Source of the DNA: Ardenticatenaceae bacterium
Lineage (GTDB): Bacteria; Chloroflexota; Anaerolineae; Promineifilales; Promineifilaceae
Direction: 5' to 3'
Assembly (NCBI GenBank): GCA_020634315.1
Contig: JACKBV010000004.1
Location: 202,505 to 266,504 of the forward strand
DNA: 64,000 nt
This document shows, one piece after another, positions 24,855 to 32,550 of this stretch; the first letter of the stretch is position 1, and each line of letters starts with the position of its first letter. Under the pieces are notes generated by a model. The model made no database searches. It was not told the origin of the DNA and saw only the letters and a program-made list of their open reading frames with translations. A program made the translations under genes and the position numbers.

Positions 24855-24975
24855 CTCCTTCAAAAAAAAGCCTCCCGGAGGTTCATCTCATGTGACGAGC
24901 CTTTCATTGCTAACCTCCGGGAGGTTGGTTTTCATTCATAGTGGTCGGCAGCCGCCGGTGAAGTCTCCTCACACA
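24855..24975 (-). promoter_or_regulatory. Orphan type-A leader with type-E tail, no gene downstream
   Basis: Arms at 24870-24883 and 24912-24926 form the perfect CCTCCCGGAGGTT stem, followed on the minus strand by CTTTTTTTGAAGGAGG and ATG 24849. The frame after it stops after five codons. The module upstream (GGAGACTTCACC...GCCGACCACT) is shared with 31041-31070. This copy shows that the element can stand without a gene. The rest of 24644-25110 holds nothing else recognisable. Confidence 0.6.
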
Positions 24976-25109
24976 CTCGCTCCATACAATCTACTTCACT
25001 GAATACAGCAACCTGTTGTCACACAACGAAACGGTGTTTGGACTTGCAACTAAACTGTCTGGGTGTACAAGGTGTTTCCATGAGCCAGCACACACTAAAT
25101 GCGATGAAC

Positions 25110-25189
25110 CCCAATCTCCCGGAGGCTATCATCGAAGCGGCATCTCATGGAACAAATCTTCGGGAGGCTATTTTTAGGAGAGATGTACA
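25110..25189 (+). promoter_or_regulatory. Type-A leader upstream of PA14/SH3b gene
   Basis: TCTCCCGGAGGC (25115-25126) pairs with CTTCGGGAGG (25159-25168), followed by CTATTTTTAGGAGAG and the ATG at 25190. The U-tract abuts the SD, as in the copies before tal and the small ORF at 15756. Confidence 0.65.
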
Positions 25190-26575
25190 ATGATACGTCA
25201 CAAGCATATTAATCCCTATCGTCTTGGCTTTTTGGGTGTGGTTGTTCTGGTTGGTTTGATAACGGCCGTTACCCATGTCAGGCATATTGCGGCCGCAGAC
25301 TCAACCTGGACAGCCAAATATTGGGACAATCCCACATTAAGCGGCACCCCTGTGCTGCAACGACAAGAAAACGACATCGACCATGATTGGGGCGATGCTG
25401 CGCCGCATACCCTGGTGCCAGATGACAACTTCTCAGCGCGTTGGACACGCTCCATCAACTTTGCCGCCGGCAACTATCGCTTCACGGCCACCATGGACGA
25501 TGGGATGCGGGTCTGGGTAGATAGCGTTTTAATCATCGACTCCTGGTGGGACAGCCAGGTACATTCCCAAAGCGGAGATGTCTACCTGACAGCAGGCGAC
25601 CACACCGTCAAAGTGGAATATTACGAAGTAGGTGGCGGGGCAATTGCCAAATTGACCTGGGCAGCCATCGGTGGCACCACGCCAACGCCAACAACTGGCT
25701 GGCAAGGACAATACTACAACAACAAGACATTCTCTGGCACGCCGGTTGTGGTACGCACTGACCAAAGCATTGATTTTGACTGGGGCAGCAGTTCGCCCGT
25801 TGCCAGCACAATTCCCACAGATGGCTTCTCCGTGCGCTGGACGCGTTCGCTCACGTTTAACCAGGGGCGGTATCAGTTCATCGTGAATGCGGATGATGGG
25901 GTGCGGTTGTGGGTAAACGGCCGTCTCCTCATCGACCAATGGCACGACGCCACCGGCAACGCCTACAGCGCCGACATCGACTTACCGGGTGGCTCCGTTC
26001 CCATCCAGCTTGAATATTACGAAAACCAGGGCACCGCGATGGCCCATTTAACATGGCAGCAGTTGAGCGGCAGCACAACACCCACACCTGTACCCGGCAG
26101 CAATTCCGGCACAATCGTCAGCGCCCAGCTGAACGTGCGCAGTGGCCCAGGGGTGGATTACACCATCATCAGCCAACTGACACAAGGGCAAGTGGTCACG
26201 TTTGCCGGGTATCGCAGCGCCGATGCAAACTGGGTCATGATCAATTGGAATGGCAGCACAGCCTGGATCAGTGCAAAACCAGCCTATCTGCAAAGCAACA
26301 TCACCATTAGCAGCCTGCCAGTCTGGTCAGGTTCCACTACGGTGACAGGCAGCGGCACGGCAACCGTGGTCAACGCTTCTTATTTGAATGTGCGCCAGGG
26401 ACCCGCAGCAACCTATGAGGTTGTCACGGTCATTAGCAGCGGCACAACGGTGACATTGCTTGGCCGCAACAGTGCCTCTACCTGGGCCAAAATTCAGTTG
26501 GGCAATGGGGTCATTGGTTGGGTCAATGCCAGCTATCTCAGCAGCGCCATTGGCAGCCTGCCAGTTCTGCAATAA
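25190..26575 (+). CDS. Secreted protein with two PA14 domains and two SH3b domains
   Basis: This 461-residue protein has an N-terminal signal or anchor helix (about residues 10-35). Two PA14 carbohydrate-binding-like domains follow at about 35-165 and 170-295, each with W-x-A-K-Y-W-D-N or W-x-G-Q-Y-Y-N-N, then V-R-W-T-R and D-D-G-x-R-x-W-V. Two bacterial SH3 domains lie near 305-370 and 385-455 (L-N-V-R-S-G-P-G; L-N-V-R-Q-G-P-A). Such proteins typically bind cell-wall or extracellular glycans. The protein at 35412-36965 is a paralogue with three PA14 domains. A type-A leader lies directly upstream, with AGGAG before ATG 25190. Confidence 0.88.
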   Translation: MIRHKHINPYRLGFLGVVVLVGLITAVTHVRHIAAADSTWTAKYWDNPTLSGTPVLQRQENDIDHDWGDAAPHTLVPDDNFSARWTRSINFAAGNYRFTATMDDGMRVWVDSVLIIDSWWDSQVHSQSGDVYLTAGDHTVKVEYYEVGGGAIAKLTWAAIGGTTPTPTTGWQGQYYNNKTFSGTPVVVRTDQSIDFDWGSSSPVASTIPTDGFSVRWTRSLTFNQGRYQFIVNADDGVRLWVNGRLLIDQWHDATGNAYSADIDLPGGSVPIQLEYYENQGTAMAHLTWQQLSGSTTPTPVPGSNSGTIVSAQLNVRSGPGVDYTIISQLTQGQVVTFAGYRSADANWVMINWNGSTAWISAKPAYLQSNITISSLPVWSGSTTVTGSGTATVVNASYLNVRQGPAATYEVVTVISSGTTVTLLGRNSASTWAKIQLGNGVIGWVNASYLSSAIGSLPVLQ

Positions 26576-26581
26576 AACAAA

Positions 26582-26615
26582 AGGCGCCACGCTTCTGGCC
26601 AGAAGCGTGGCGCCT
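26582..26615. terminator. Perfect 34-bp palindrome, shared terminator
   Basis: AGGCGCCACGCTTCTGG and its complement form a fully palindromic stem between the convergent PA14/SH3b and M28 genes. A-rich and T-containing flanks suit bidirectional termination. Confidence 0.75.
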
Positions 26616-26648
26616 CAAACTGTTTGCTAGCAAGTTAGCAAGCAGTCA

Positions 26649-29600
26649 CTACTCCGCCAATTTCACCACAAGCGGCAGATAAAGTTGATAAGCAGCGGCG
26701 ACATCGACAACGACTGTTGCACTGAGCGGTGTGACCATGTCGCAGTTCCAGACAGAAACGGTGACAGTGTAGCTGTCCGCCTGGGCAAAGGTGTGTGTAA
26801 ACTGCAAGGTGTTGGTTAGACCGGTCTGCCCGCTGATAACGGCCGTTTCTCCCACCATCACTGTATAGTTATAGGGCATGGCCGTTGCTGGCAGCACCTC
26901 CATCGCAAACGTGACAGCATCCCCGGCAGAAACGGTTCCCGTCGTCATCTGCGTCAGCATCACGTCCGTGATCAGCGTACAAGCCGCACAGTCCACCGTC
27001 ACCGTGTCCACATACACATCCATATTGCCGCCACAATTATTCATCGCCAATGTGTATGTATACGTGCCGCTGCTGCCAAAGTGAATCCCGGTTGGCGCTT
27101 CGACATTGCTGCTGGCGGGCGTGCCACCCTGGAACGTCCAATTCCAGGTGAAGGGAGGCGTGCCGACATAGGTCGGCGTGAAATTGACAGTGCAAGCGTT
27201 AACGGCCGTTGCCACATCCACAATCTGCACCGCTTCACACGCGCCACACCCAAACCAACTCAAAATGCGCTGCAACACCGCAAGGCCATTGTCCGCATTG
27301 TTGTTGTAAATCGGAACCCACGACGTACCAAAGAAAACGGTCTTCCAAGCGCCGCTCTCTTTGTCTATGTCCAAACTATTGCCGCCGTTCGCGCCGCTTT
27401 GGAAGGCCAACGATGCGCCAGCCGCTGCATTGACAATATCGCCATAATCACTGAAGTTCGTCGGATAAGTCAGGGAATATGGCCCTAAGCCATCGCCAAT
27501 GGGGTCGCCACTCAGGCCATACTTGGTGGTGGCATTGCCACTATCATTTGTAAAGCTGGCTACGCCCAAATAAGTTTGCGCAAAACTGGTCAGGGTCATG
27601 TCGTACAGATAATCCTGACTGGAGAGGAAGAGGTGGCCGCCGCCGTCCAGATAGGTGGCGAGATTTGTCTCATCCGTAGCGTTCGGCCCGGCCGATGTAC
27701 TGCCATATTTATCGCCAGAGAACCAGATGACGATGCTGTAGCCTTGCAGTTCAGCCAGGGTTGGCCCATTGCCAGCGCCGCCGCCCACATCAAACAGGTC
27801 ATAGTCGTAGCCGAGGGCATCGAGGGCTGCTGTGTAATAGGACTGCACGTCGGGCGAATTATTGTCATCATCCACCAGCAAGATACAGGGCAATGTTTCG
27901 AGAGCAAAGTCCTGCACCTGGTTTTGATCGACGGTAATGGCCCGCTCCGCCGGACGGTGTGCTGCGGCGGTCACGTGCATGGTGTAGTCGCCTTGTGGCA
28001 GTTCCGCCTGGTAAGTGCCGTTGGCAGGGTCGGTGCCGATGACCACAGGCGAGCCGTCAAATGTAACCTGTGCCAGCAGTGGCGTACCGCTGCCATCTTC
28101 TGTGACGGTGCCAGAAACAATGTAGGTGGGCGCGGCCGTTAAGGAGAAGTTTTGCGTGGTTACGGTGTCGGTGGCGACAGAGATGCTGGTGATGGTGGTG
28201 GGCAAATAGCCATAGGCAACGGCCGTTGCCGTGTACGTCCCCGACAACAGCGTGCGTGTGTAATAACCACTGCCGTTCGTTGTCGCCATAAACGTATTGC
28301 CGCCAGCACTTTGGATAGCAATTTCGGCCCCGGCAATAGGCGTGCCGCTGCCAGCTTCCGTCACCGTTCCATCCAGATAGCCAAGGCCGCTGGGGATGAG
28401 ACAGCCGTTCATGTGGGCAAACGCACCAATCGACGCCTTCACAAATTCAGTGAAGTAATCGAGGTCGGCGTATTGCAGCAAATCATTGGTTGTGTGGTAA
28501 TACGGGTTGAAGTCAGAGAAATCTTCAATGCCCAAGATGGCCGTATAGCCATATTGCCAGAATGAAGCATGGTCGCTGGCGCTGCTGCCACTTGGCGTAA
28601 TAGCTGGAACCAAATCAAGGTTGTACTCAGCGACGACATCGCTGAACAACTGCGCCAAGTCTTGCGTAGCCGGTATGCTGGTAGTGGCATGCAAATCTAT
28701 GTCGCGGCTGCTAGATGGCGAGTTCCAGGCGATCATGTCGAGGTTGAGAACACCGGCGATGTTTTCGCTGTTGTTATAAGCGCGTTGAGCATAGGCGGCG
28801 CTGCCGTTCAACCCCTGCTCTTCACCTGTCCAGATGCCAAAGCGAATGGTACAGCCCCAGTTGTATTGGCTGAGAATGTCGGCGGCGATGAGCGCAGCAA
28901 CGACGCCGCTGGCGTTGTCATCGGCACCAGGGGCAAGGGAGCCAGAGGGCATGTCGTCAAGATGTGCCGAGATAATGTAAATCTCGTCCGGGTTAATTTG
29001 ACCTGTGATTTCGCCAATGACGTTGGGATAGGTTGCGCCGCTCCATTGGTGATATTCAACAGCCATACCTAAGTTAGCCAGATGTTCGCCGACGAATTGG
29101 GTGGCTTTTTGAATGGGTATGTTGCTGTTGGTGTGGCGAGTGGCGATGGTGTAATCGCTGCCGCCAATGCTTACCGGCCATTCGCCGCTGAGGTTGCCAT
29201 CATATTGGTAGACGGTGCTGCTGAGCACTTGATCCATCATACCTTGAATGAGGGGGTCGGGCTGGATGTCGCTGGGGATGTGCCCGGAGGAGGTTGGCCG
29301 CAATGGTTTGGGGTCAAAGGTGACGGCTTGCATACGGAAGCCGTCGGTGCTCAACTGGAGTGCCTGCTCTGCTGTGCTGCGTAGAAGGATGGTTTGCTCG
29401 GTGGCAAAGAGGAAAGTGCCGTATTTCTCCCAATCTACCTCTCTTTGTCCCGGCATTAAAGAGACCAGGTAATAGGCTGCGTCACGGGTGTCCGCGTCTA
29501 ACAACTGCGGTGCCATGTCAACGGCCGTTAACTGTGCCAGCGCCGCAGCATCGGCACCGACAAGCAGCCCGCCATCAAAACGCGCATAAACCGTCATGTC

Positions 29601-29795
29601 GATTTGCGCTAATTGATCTAAATCAGTTGTGGCGGACGTGGGAACAAGAATGAGGGAAGTAGAGGAAGTGGGGTCGTCTGTCATTGCGGGAAAATCGGTT
29701 GCGGCAACGGCCGTTGCCGTCACCATCTGCGTCACACCGATCAACAACAGCGCAAACAGACAGGCTAAAAAGACAAACCAATATCTATTTTTCAT
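26649..29795 (-). CDS. Secreted M28-family aminopeptidase with CarboxypepD-like and PKD-like domains
   Basis: This 1048-residue exported zinc peptidase has a signal helix at residues 1-28. The M28 domain (about 205-470) shows the ligands A-H-L-D-D near 275, G-A-D-D-N near 290, G-E-E-Q-G near 324, L-D-M-I near 353 and Y-Y-H-T-T-N-D near 433. Two carboxypeptidase-regulatory-like beta domains (about 480-640) follow, then a D-D-D-N-N-S-P-D domain of unknown role. PKD-like repeats with aligned Cys come next, and the C-terminus is Y-Q-L-Y-L-P-L-V-V-K-L-A-E. The last motif recurs at the ends of many Chloroflexota secreted proteins and may be a sorting signal. ATG 29795 has AAGGAGAG upstream and a type-A leader before that; the frame extending to 29840 would run through the leader. 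Confidence 0.88.
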   Translation of the reverse strand: MKNRYWFVFLACLFALLLIGVTQMVTATAVAATDFPAMTDDPTSSTSLILVPTSATTDLDQLAQIDMTVYARFDGGLLVGADAAALAQLTAVDMAPQLLDADTRDAAYYLVSLMPGQREVDWEKYGTFLFATEQTILLRSTAEQALQLSTDGFRMQAVTFDPKPLRPTSSGHIPSDIQPDPLIQGMMDQVLSSTVYQYDGNLSGEWPVSIGGSDYTIATRHTNSNIPIQKATQFVGEHLANLGMAVEYHQWSGATYPNVIGEITGQINPDEIYIISAHLDDMPSGSLAPGADDNASGVVAALIAADILSQYNWGCTIRFGIWTGEEQGLNGSAAYAQRAYNNSENIAGVLNLDMIAWNSPSSSRDIDLHATTSIPATQDLAQLFSDVVAEYNLDLVPAITPSGSSASDHASFWQYGYTAILGIEDFSDFNPYYHTTNDLLQYADLDYFTEFVKASIGAFAHMNGCLIPSGLGYLDGTVTEAGSGTPIAGAEIAIQSAGGNTFMATTNGSGYYTRTLLSGTYTATAVAYGYLPTTITSISVATDTVTTQNFSLTAAPTYIVSGTVTEDGSGTPLLAQVTFDGSPVVIGTDPANGTYQAELPQGDYTMHVTAAAHRPAERAITVDQNQVQDFALETLPCILLVDDDNNSPDVQSYYTAALDALGYDYDLFDVGGGAGNGPTLAELQGYSIVIWFSGDKYGSTSAGPNATDETNLATYLDGGGHLFLSSQDYLYDMTLTSFAQTYLGVASFTNDSGNATTKYGLSGDPIGDGLGPYSLTYPTNFSDYGDIVNAAAGASLAFQSGANGGNSLDIDKESGAWKTVFFGTSWVPIYNNNADNGLAVLQRILSWFGCGACEAVQIVDVATAVNACTVNFTPTYVGTPPFTWNWTFQGGTPASSNVEAPTGIHFGSSGTYTYTLAMNNCGGNMDVYVDTVTVDCAACTLITDVMLTQMTTGTVSAGDAVTFAMEVLPATAMPYNYTVMVGETAVISGQTGLTNTLQFTHTFAQADSYTVTVSVWNCDMVTPLSATVVVDVAAAYQLYLPLVVKLAE

Positions 29796-29872
29796 GCGGC
29801 TCTCCTTACAAAAATAGCCTCCCAAAGGTTGGCTCCACAAAACGTGTGTCCTGTTATAACCTTTGGGAGAGC
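29796..29872 (-). promoter_or_regulatory. Type-A leader with compensatory stem change, upstream of the M28 protease
   Basis: CTCCCAAAGGTT (29819-29830) pairs with AACCTTTGGGAG (29858-29869). Relative to the common CTCCCGGAGG stem, two adjacent pairs changed on both arms (GG to AA, CC to TT), keeping full pairing. CTATTTTTGTAAGGAGAG and the ATG follow on the minus strand. This covariation is the best single argument that the RNA or DNA hairpin itself is selected. Confidence 0.7.
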
Positions 29873-30064
29873 GGGTTTCATCTGCAAGCTTTTATCCGTG
29901 CCTACAGGCCACGACATTAATCAGTATGACCCAGCAACGGCCGTTTAAGTAGTGACAAAAGGAAGGGATAAAGATGAAGAAAGTCATATATGCGCAGCAC
30001 AAACTTACTTTCTCAGCACCCCTCCTCGCCTGCCTGCGGACAACTTCCCCACATCATGCTGAGC

Positions 30065-30252
30065 ATTTACCCAAATCGTGCCCACCATTTTCAAAATCAT
30101 GGGCACGATTTTCAAAATCATGGGCACGATTTTTGAAATCATGGGCACGATTTTTGAAATCATGGGCACGACTTGATGAAGTCATGGGCACGACTCAATA
30201 AAGTCATCAGCATGACTTTGCCAAGTCATGCTCACGACCTGATACAAATGAC
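30065..30252. repeat. Tandem array of ATCATGGGCACGAT-type dyads, 21-22 bp period
   Basis: About eight units begin with the T of TCATG at 30097, 30118, 30139, 30160, 30182, 30204 and 30226, with a divergent reversed unit before them. In the first units the outer arms are AAATC/GATTT. In the later ones they are AAGTC/GACTT, a paired change that keeps the dyad. It lies between the DUF4180 gene and the M28 protease, in a 590-nt stretch without genes. The period matches the TCTAGA array at 20892, but the sequence is unrelated. Confidence 0.8.
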
Positions 30253-30388
30253 AAAAGACTTAGGGAATCCAACCGGCACCAGTACAGCAGACACACAAAA
30301 CACAGTGAGCACTCCCTGGTCTATACAGACACCCCGCACAATCTGCTGCGCCCCCAACCCCCGCTATCCTTTTGAATCACACTCCCGT

Positions 30389-30757
30389 TCAGCCCAACAG
30401 CCAATCCTCTGCCTCAGCCGCCGTATTGAAAAACCGTATTGGCCCGCGTCGGTTACTTTCACGAATCAACTCTTGAAAACGCGCACTCTTAATCGCCTGC
30501 AAATCGGCGACAACGGCCGTTTGCACACGGTAATTCGACAGTTTAAGCAGCAGCGCCCCCGCCAACCCCGTACTCAAATCAAAAAAGTTCGGGTGCAAAT
30601 GCGCCTCATCCAACACAAGCCGGGGCGTCTCCATCTCATACCCATATCCCAACAAATCGAGCACGCCCTGCTCATTATCAATCGACGCGCTCTCCGGCGT
30701 GCAGCGCAAATAACTGCCGCCTGTTCTTTCCACAACTTCACCAATAATCATGTTCAT
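30389..30757 (-). CDS. DUF4180 domain protein
   Basis: This 122-residue soluble protein matches the DUF4180 pattern as remembered: an early S-x-D-x-Q-x-x-L-D-L-L, then H-x-x-F-F-D-L-x-T-G-L-A-G-x-L-L-x-K-x-S-N-Y-R-V, and a late F-Q-E-L-I-x-E-S-N-R-R. No catalytic motif is obvious and the family has no established role. It is preceded by AAGGAG and a type-A leader (stem 30773-30829), itself part of a long leader array. ATG 30751 is an alternative start two codons in. Confidence 0.8.
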   Translation of the reverse strand: MNMIIGEVVERTGGSYLRCTPESASIDNEQGVLDLLGYGYEMETPRLVLDEAHLHPNFFDLSTGLAGALLLKLSNYRVQTAVVADLQAIKSARFQELIRESNRRGPIRFFNTAAEAEDWLLG

Positions 30758-31258
30758 CTCCTTCAGAAAAAAGCCTCCCGGAGGTTCGTCTCATGTGACG
30801 AGCCTTCCATTGATAACCTCCGGGAGGTTGGTTTTCATTTATCGTGCTGGGCAATCGCCCATCTTGTCTCCTCGTAAATCGGATTGGTAATCCGATAGTC
30901 GGATTAACAATCCGACCTACAGCTTTCATGCATGGTAGTGCGTACCATGCATGTTGTCCCCTTCGGAAATAACTTAACGCAAAGACGCAAAGATGCAGAG
31001 AAAAAGAGAATTCTAGCGTCCTTCGCGCATTTTCATTCATGGTGGTCGGCAGCAGCCGGTGGCGTCTCCTTTGTAAATCGGATTGTTAATCCGATAGTCG
31101 GATTAACAATCCGACCTACAGTTTTCATGCATGGTAGTGCGTACCATGCATGTTGTCTCCTCTAAGAAGCCTCCCGGAGGTTCATCTCATGTGACGAGCC
31201 TTTCATTGATAACCTCCGGGAGGTTGCTTTTCATTTATCGTGATGGGCAATCACCCAT
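30758..31258 (-). promoter_or_regulatory. Tandem array of hairpin leader modules (types A-E)
   Basis: Read on the minus strand, this 500-nt gap strings together: type D (TGGGTGATTGCCCA, 31244-31257), type A (stem 31169-31225), type C (CATGCATGGTA/TACCATGCATG, 31126-31152), type B (17-nt perfect arms, 31078-31114), type E (31041-31070), type C (30927-30953), type B (30879-30915), type D (30848-30861) and type A (30773-30829). Most junctions carry a GAGGAGAC or AAGGAGA SD followed by an ATG that leads only into a short frame. The final SD and ATG open the DUF4180 gene. Confidence 0.75.
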
Positions 31259-31284
31259 GCCCTCTTCTTGCGACATGCACCACG

Positions 31285-31971
31285 TCATGTCCGATGCTGG
31301 CAGCGCCCCAGGCTGCACAACCCAATATTCTGCCCCTTAAAATTCAAGCGAAACGGATACACCGCCAATCCCTGCTGCACAGCATACCCGGCCACGCTCT
31401 CCACCCAATCCACGCCCAACGGCGGGAAGAACGGCTCATCAATCACACAACAGGGAAACAAAACGAAACCGCAGCCATAGGTAACGGCCGCATCAATAAT
31501 TTGTGCATTGCTGCCATGCGCGTGCATTCCTATCAACAGATCAAACTGCGCCCCCATTTCCATGGCAAACGGCGCATCAATATGCGGCACAACCGCTGTC
31601 GGGGGGACACGCACGCGCTCATCGCTCAAAATGTCTTTGTACTTGTCGGGCAGCGGCTGCGGCACCGGATCAATAACCGTTGCTTGCCAGCCGCTTTGCT
31701 GCAAAAGATATGCCAGCAGCCCCTTGCCGCCGCCAATGTCTGCTACCCGGCATGGCTCTAACTGCTCGACCAGCCAGCGGTGCAGCAGTTGAAAGCGAAA
31801 CTTTTTCATTTTGCGCAGTTCACGTTCCCGCTGCGAGCCGGTTTCGAGGATGAGGGCCAGGCTGTGGTTAACGGCCGTTACCCGTTCCCACGGCAGCCAC
31901 TCCCCCACCGTAATCTGCTTCACACTGTCATACAACGCCTGCGTATACTCTCGATCCTTGTGTCTGGTCAT
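31285..31971 (-). CDS. SAM-dependent methyltransferase-like protein
   Basis: This 228-residue protein has a helical N-terminus rich in charged residues. A Rossmann core follows: V-A-D-I-G-G-G-K-G-L-L-A-Y-L-L near residue 86 (motif I) and V-I-D-P-V-P near 107 (acidic end of strand 2). A later L-L-I-G-M-H-A-H-G-S-N and V-L-F-P-C-C-V are consistent with the post-I and active-site region of this superfamily. The substrate is unknown. It shares direction with the UPF0316 gene upstream (22-nt gap). The leader array begins just after its stop. Confidence 0.72.
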   Translation of the reverse strand: MTRHKDREYTQALYDSVKQITVGEWLPWERVTAVNHSLALILETGSQRERELRKMKKFRFQLLHRWLVEQLEPCRVADIGGGKGLLAYLLQQSGWQATVIDPVPQPLPDKYKDILSDERVRVPPTAVVPHIDAPFAMEMGAQFDLLIGMHAHGSNAQIIDAAVTYGCGFVLFPCCVIDEPFFPPLGVDWVESVAGYAVQQGLAVYPFRLNFKGQNIGLCSLGRCQHRT

Positions 31972-31993
31972 TACAATTCCATCATCACCACTT

Positions 31994-32548
31994 CTAACTT
32001 TCCCGCTGCGCCAAATGCATATAACCGCGCCGCACCGCTTGCGCCGACTCCACCGTCACGAACGCCTGCTCATCAATCGCATCTGCCAGGTGGCACACAT
32101 CATCAACCTCCTGGCGGCGCACAATCGCCAAAACCAGGCCAACACGCCCTTCGCGCCCCATGCCCCATTCAATAGTCGCCCCATAGCCCGCGTCGCGCAG
32201 CTTTTCGGCAATGCGTGGCCCCTTCGTGCGCGAAATGATGCGCACCGTGGCAAAGCCTGTCGCCGTGCGCTCATCCAGCCACATTCCGGCCAATGTACCT
32301 GCACTAAAGCCGAAACAGTAGCCCAGCACATTCCAAATATTAGACAGATTATTGACCACCTGCCCAATAGCAATCACATAAACCAACACTTCAAAAAAGC
32401 CCATGACCATCGAGGCCAATTTGCGGCCGCGCAGCATGACCAACACACGCACTGTGCTCAATGTCACGCCAATCACACGCAAGGCAAATATCCAGGCCGC
32501 CGCGCCCAGCACTGCCCAAGACAGCGGCGGAACATCAATACCAAACAT
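31994..32548 (-). CDS. UPF0316 (DUF5698/DUF2179) membrane protein
   Basis: From ATG 32548 the product is 184 residues. Three N-terminal membrane helices include the UPF0316 motif L-R-V-I-G-V-T-L-S-T-V-R-V-L-V-M-L-R-G-R-K, followed by G-F-F-E-V-L-V-Y-V-I-A-I-G-Q-V. A C-terminal cytosolic DUF2179 domain (about 100-180) is related to a fold that binds small ligands or nucleotides in other proteins. The longer frame to 32695 lies inside the MFS gene and is rejected. GGAGTAAATATG shows the stop of the MFS gene just before this start, so the pair is translationally coupled. Confidence 0.82.
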   Translation of the reverse strand: MFGIDVPPLSWAVLGAAAWIFALRVIGVTLSTVRVLVMLRGRKLASMVMGFFEVLVYVIAIGQVVNNLSNIWNVLGYCFGFSAGTLAGMWLDERTATGFATVRIISRTKGPRIAEKLRDAGYGATIEWGMGREGRVGLVLAIVRRQEVDDVCHLADAIDEQAFVTVESAQAVRRGYMHLAQRES

Positions 32549-32550
32549 AT

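Noticed and set aside
30738..31340. Several overlapping 70-100-codon frames in the leader array
   Set aside because: They read through hairpins and internal SD-ATG junctions on both strands; sequence similarity between them follows from the repeated DNA, not from conserved protein coding.
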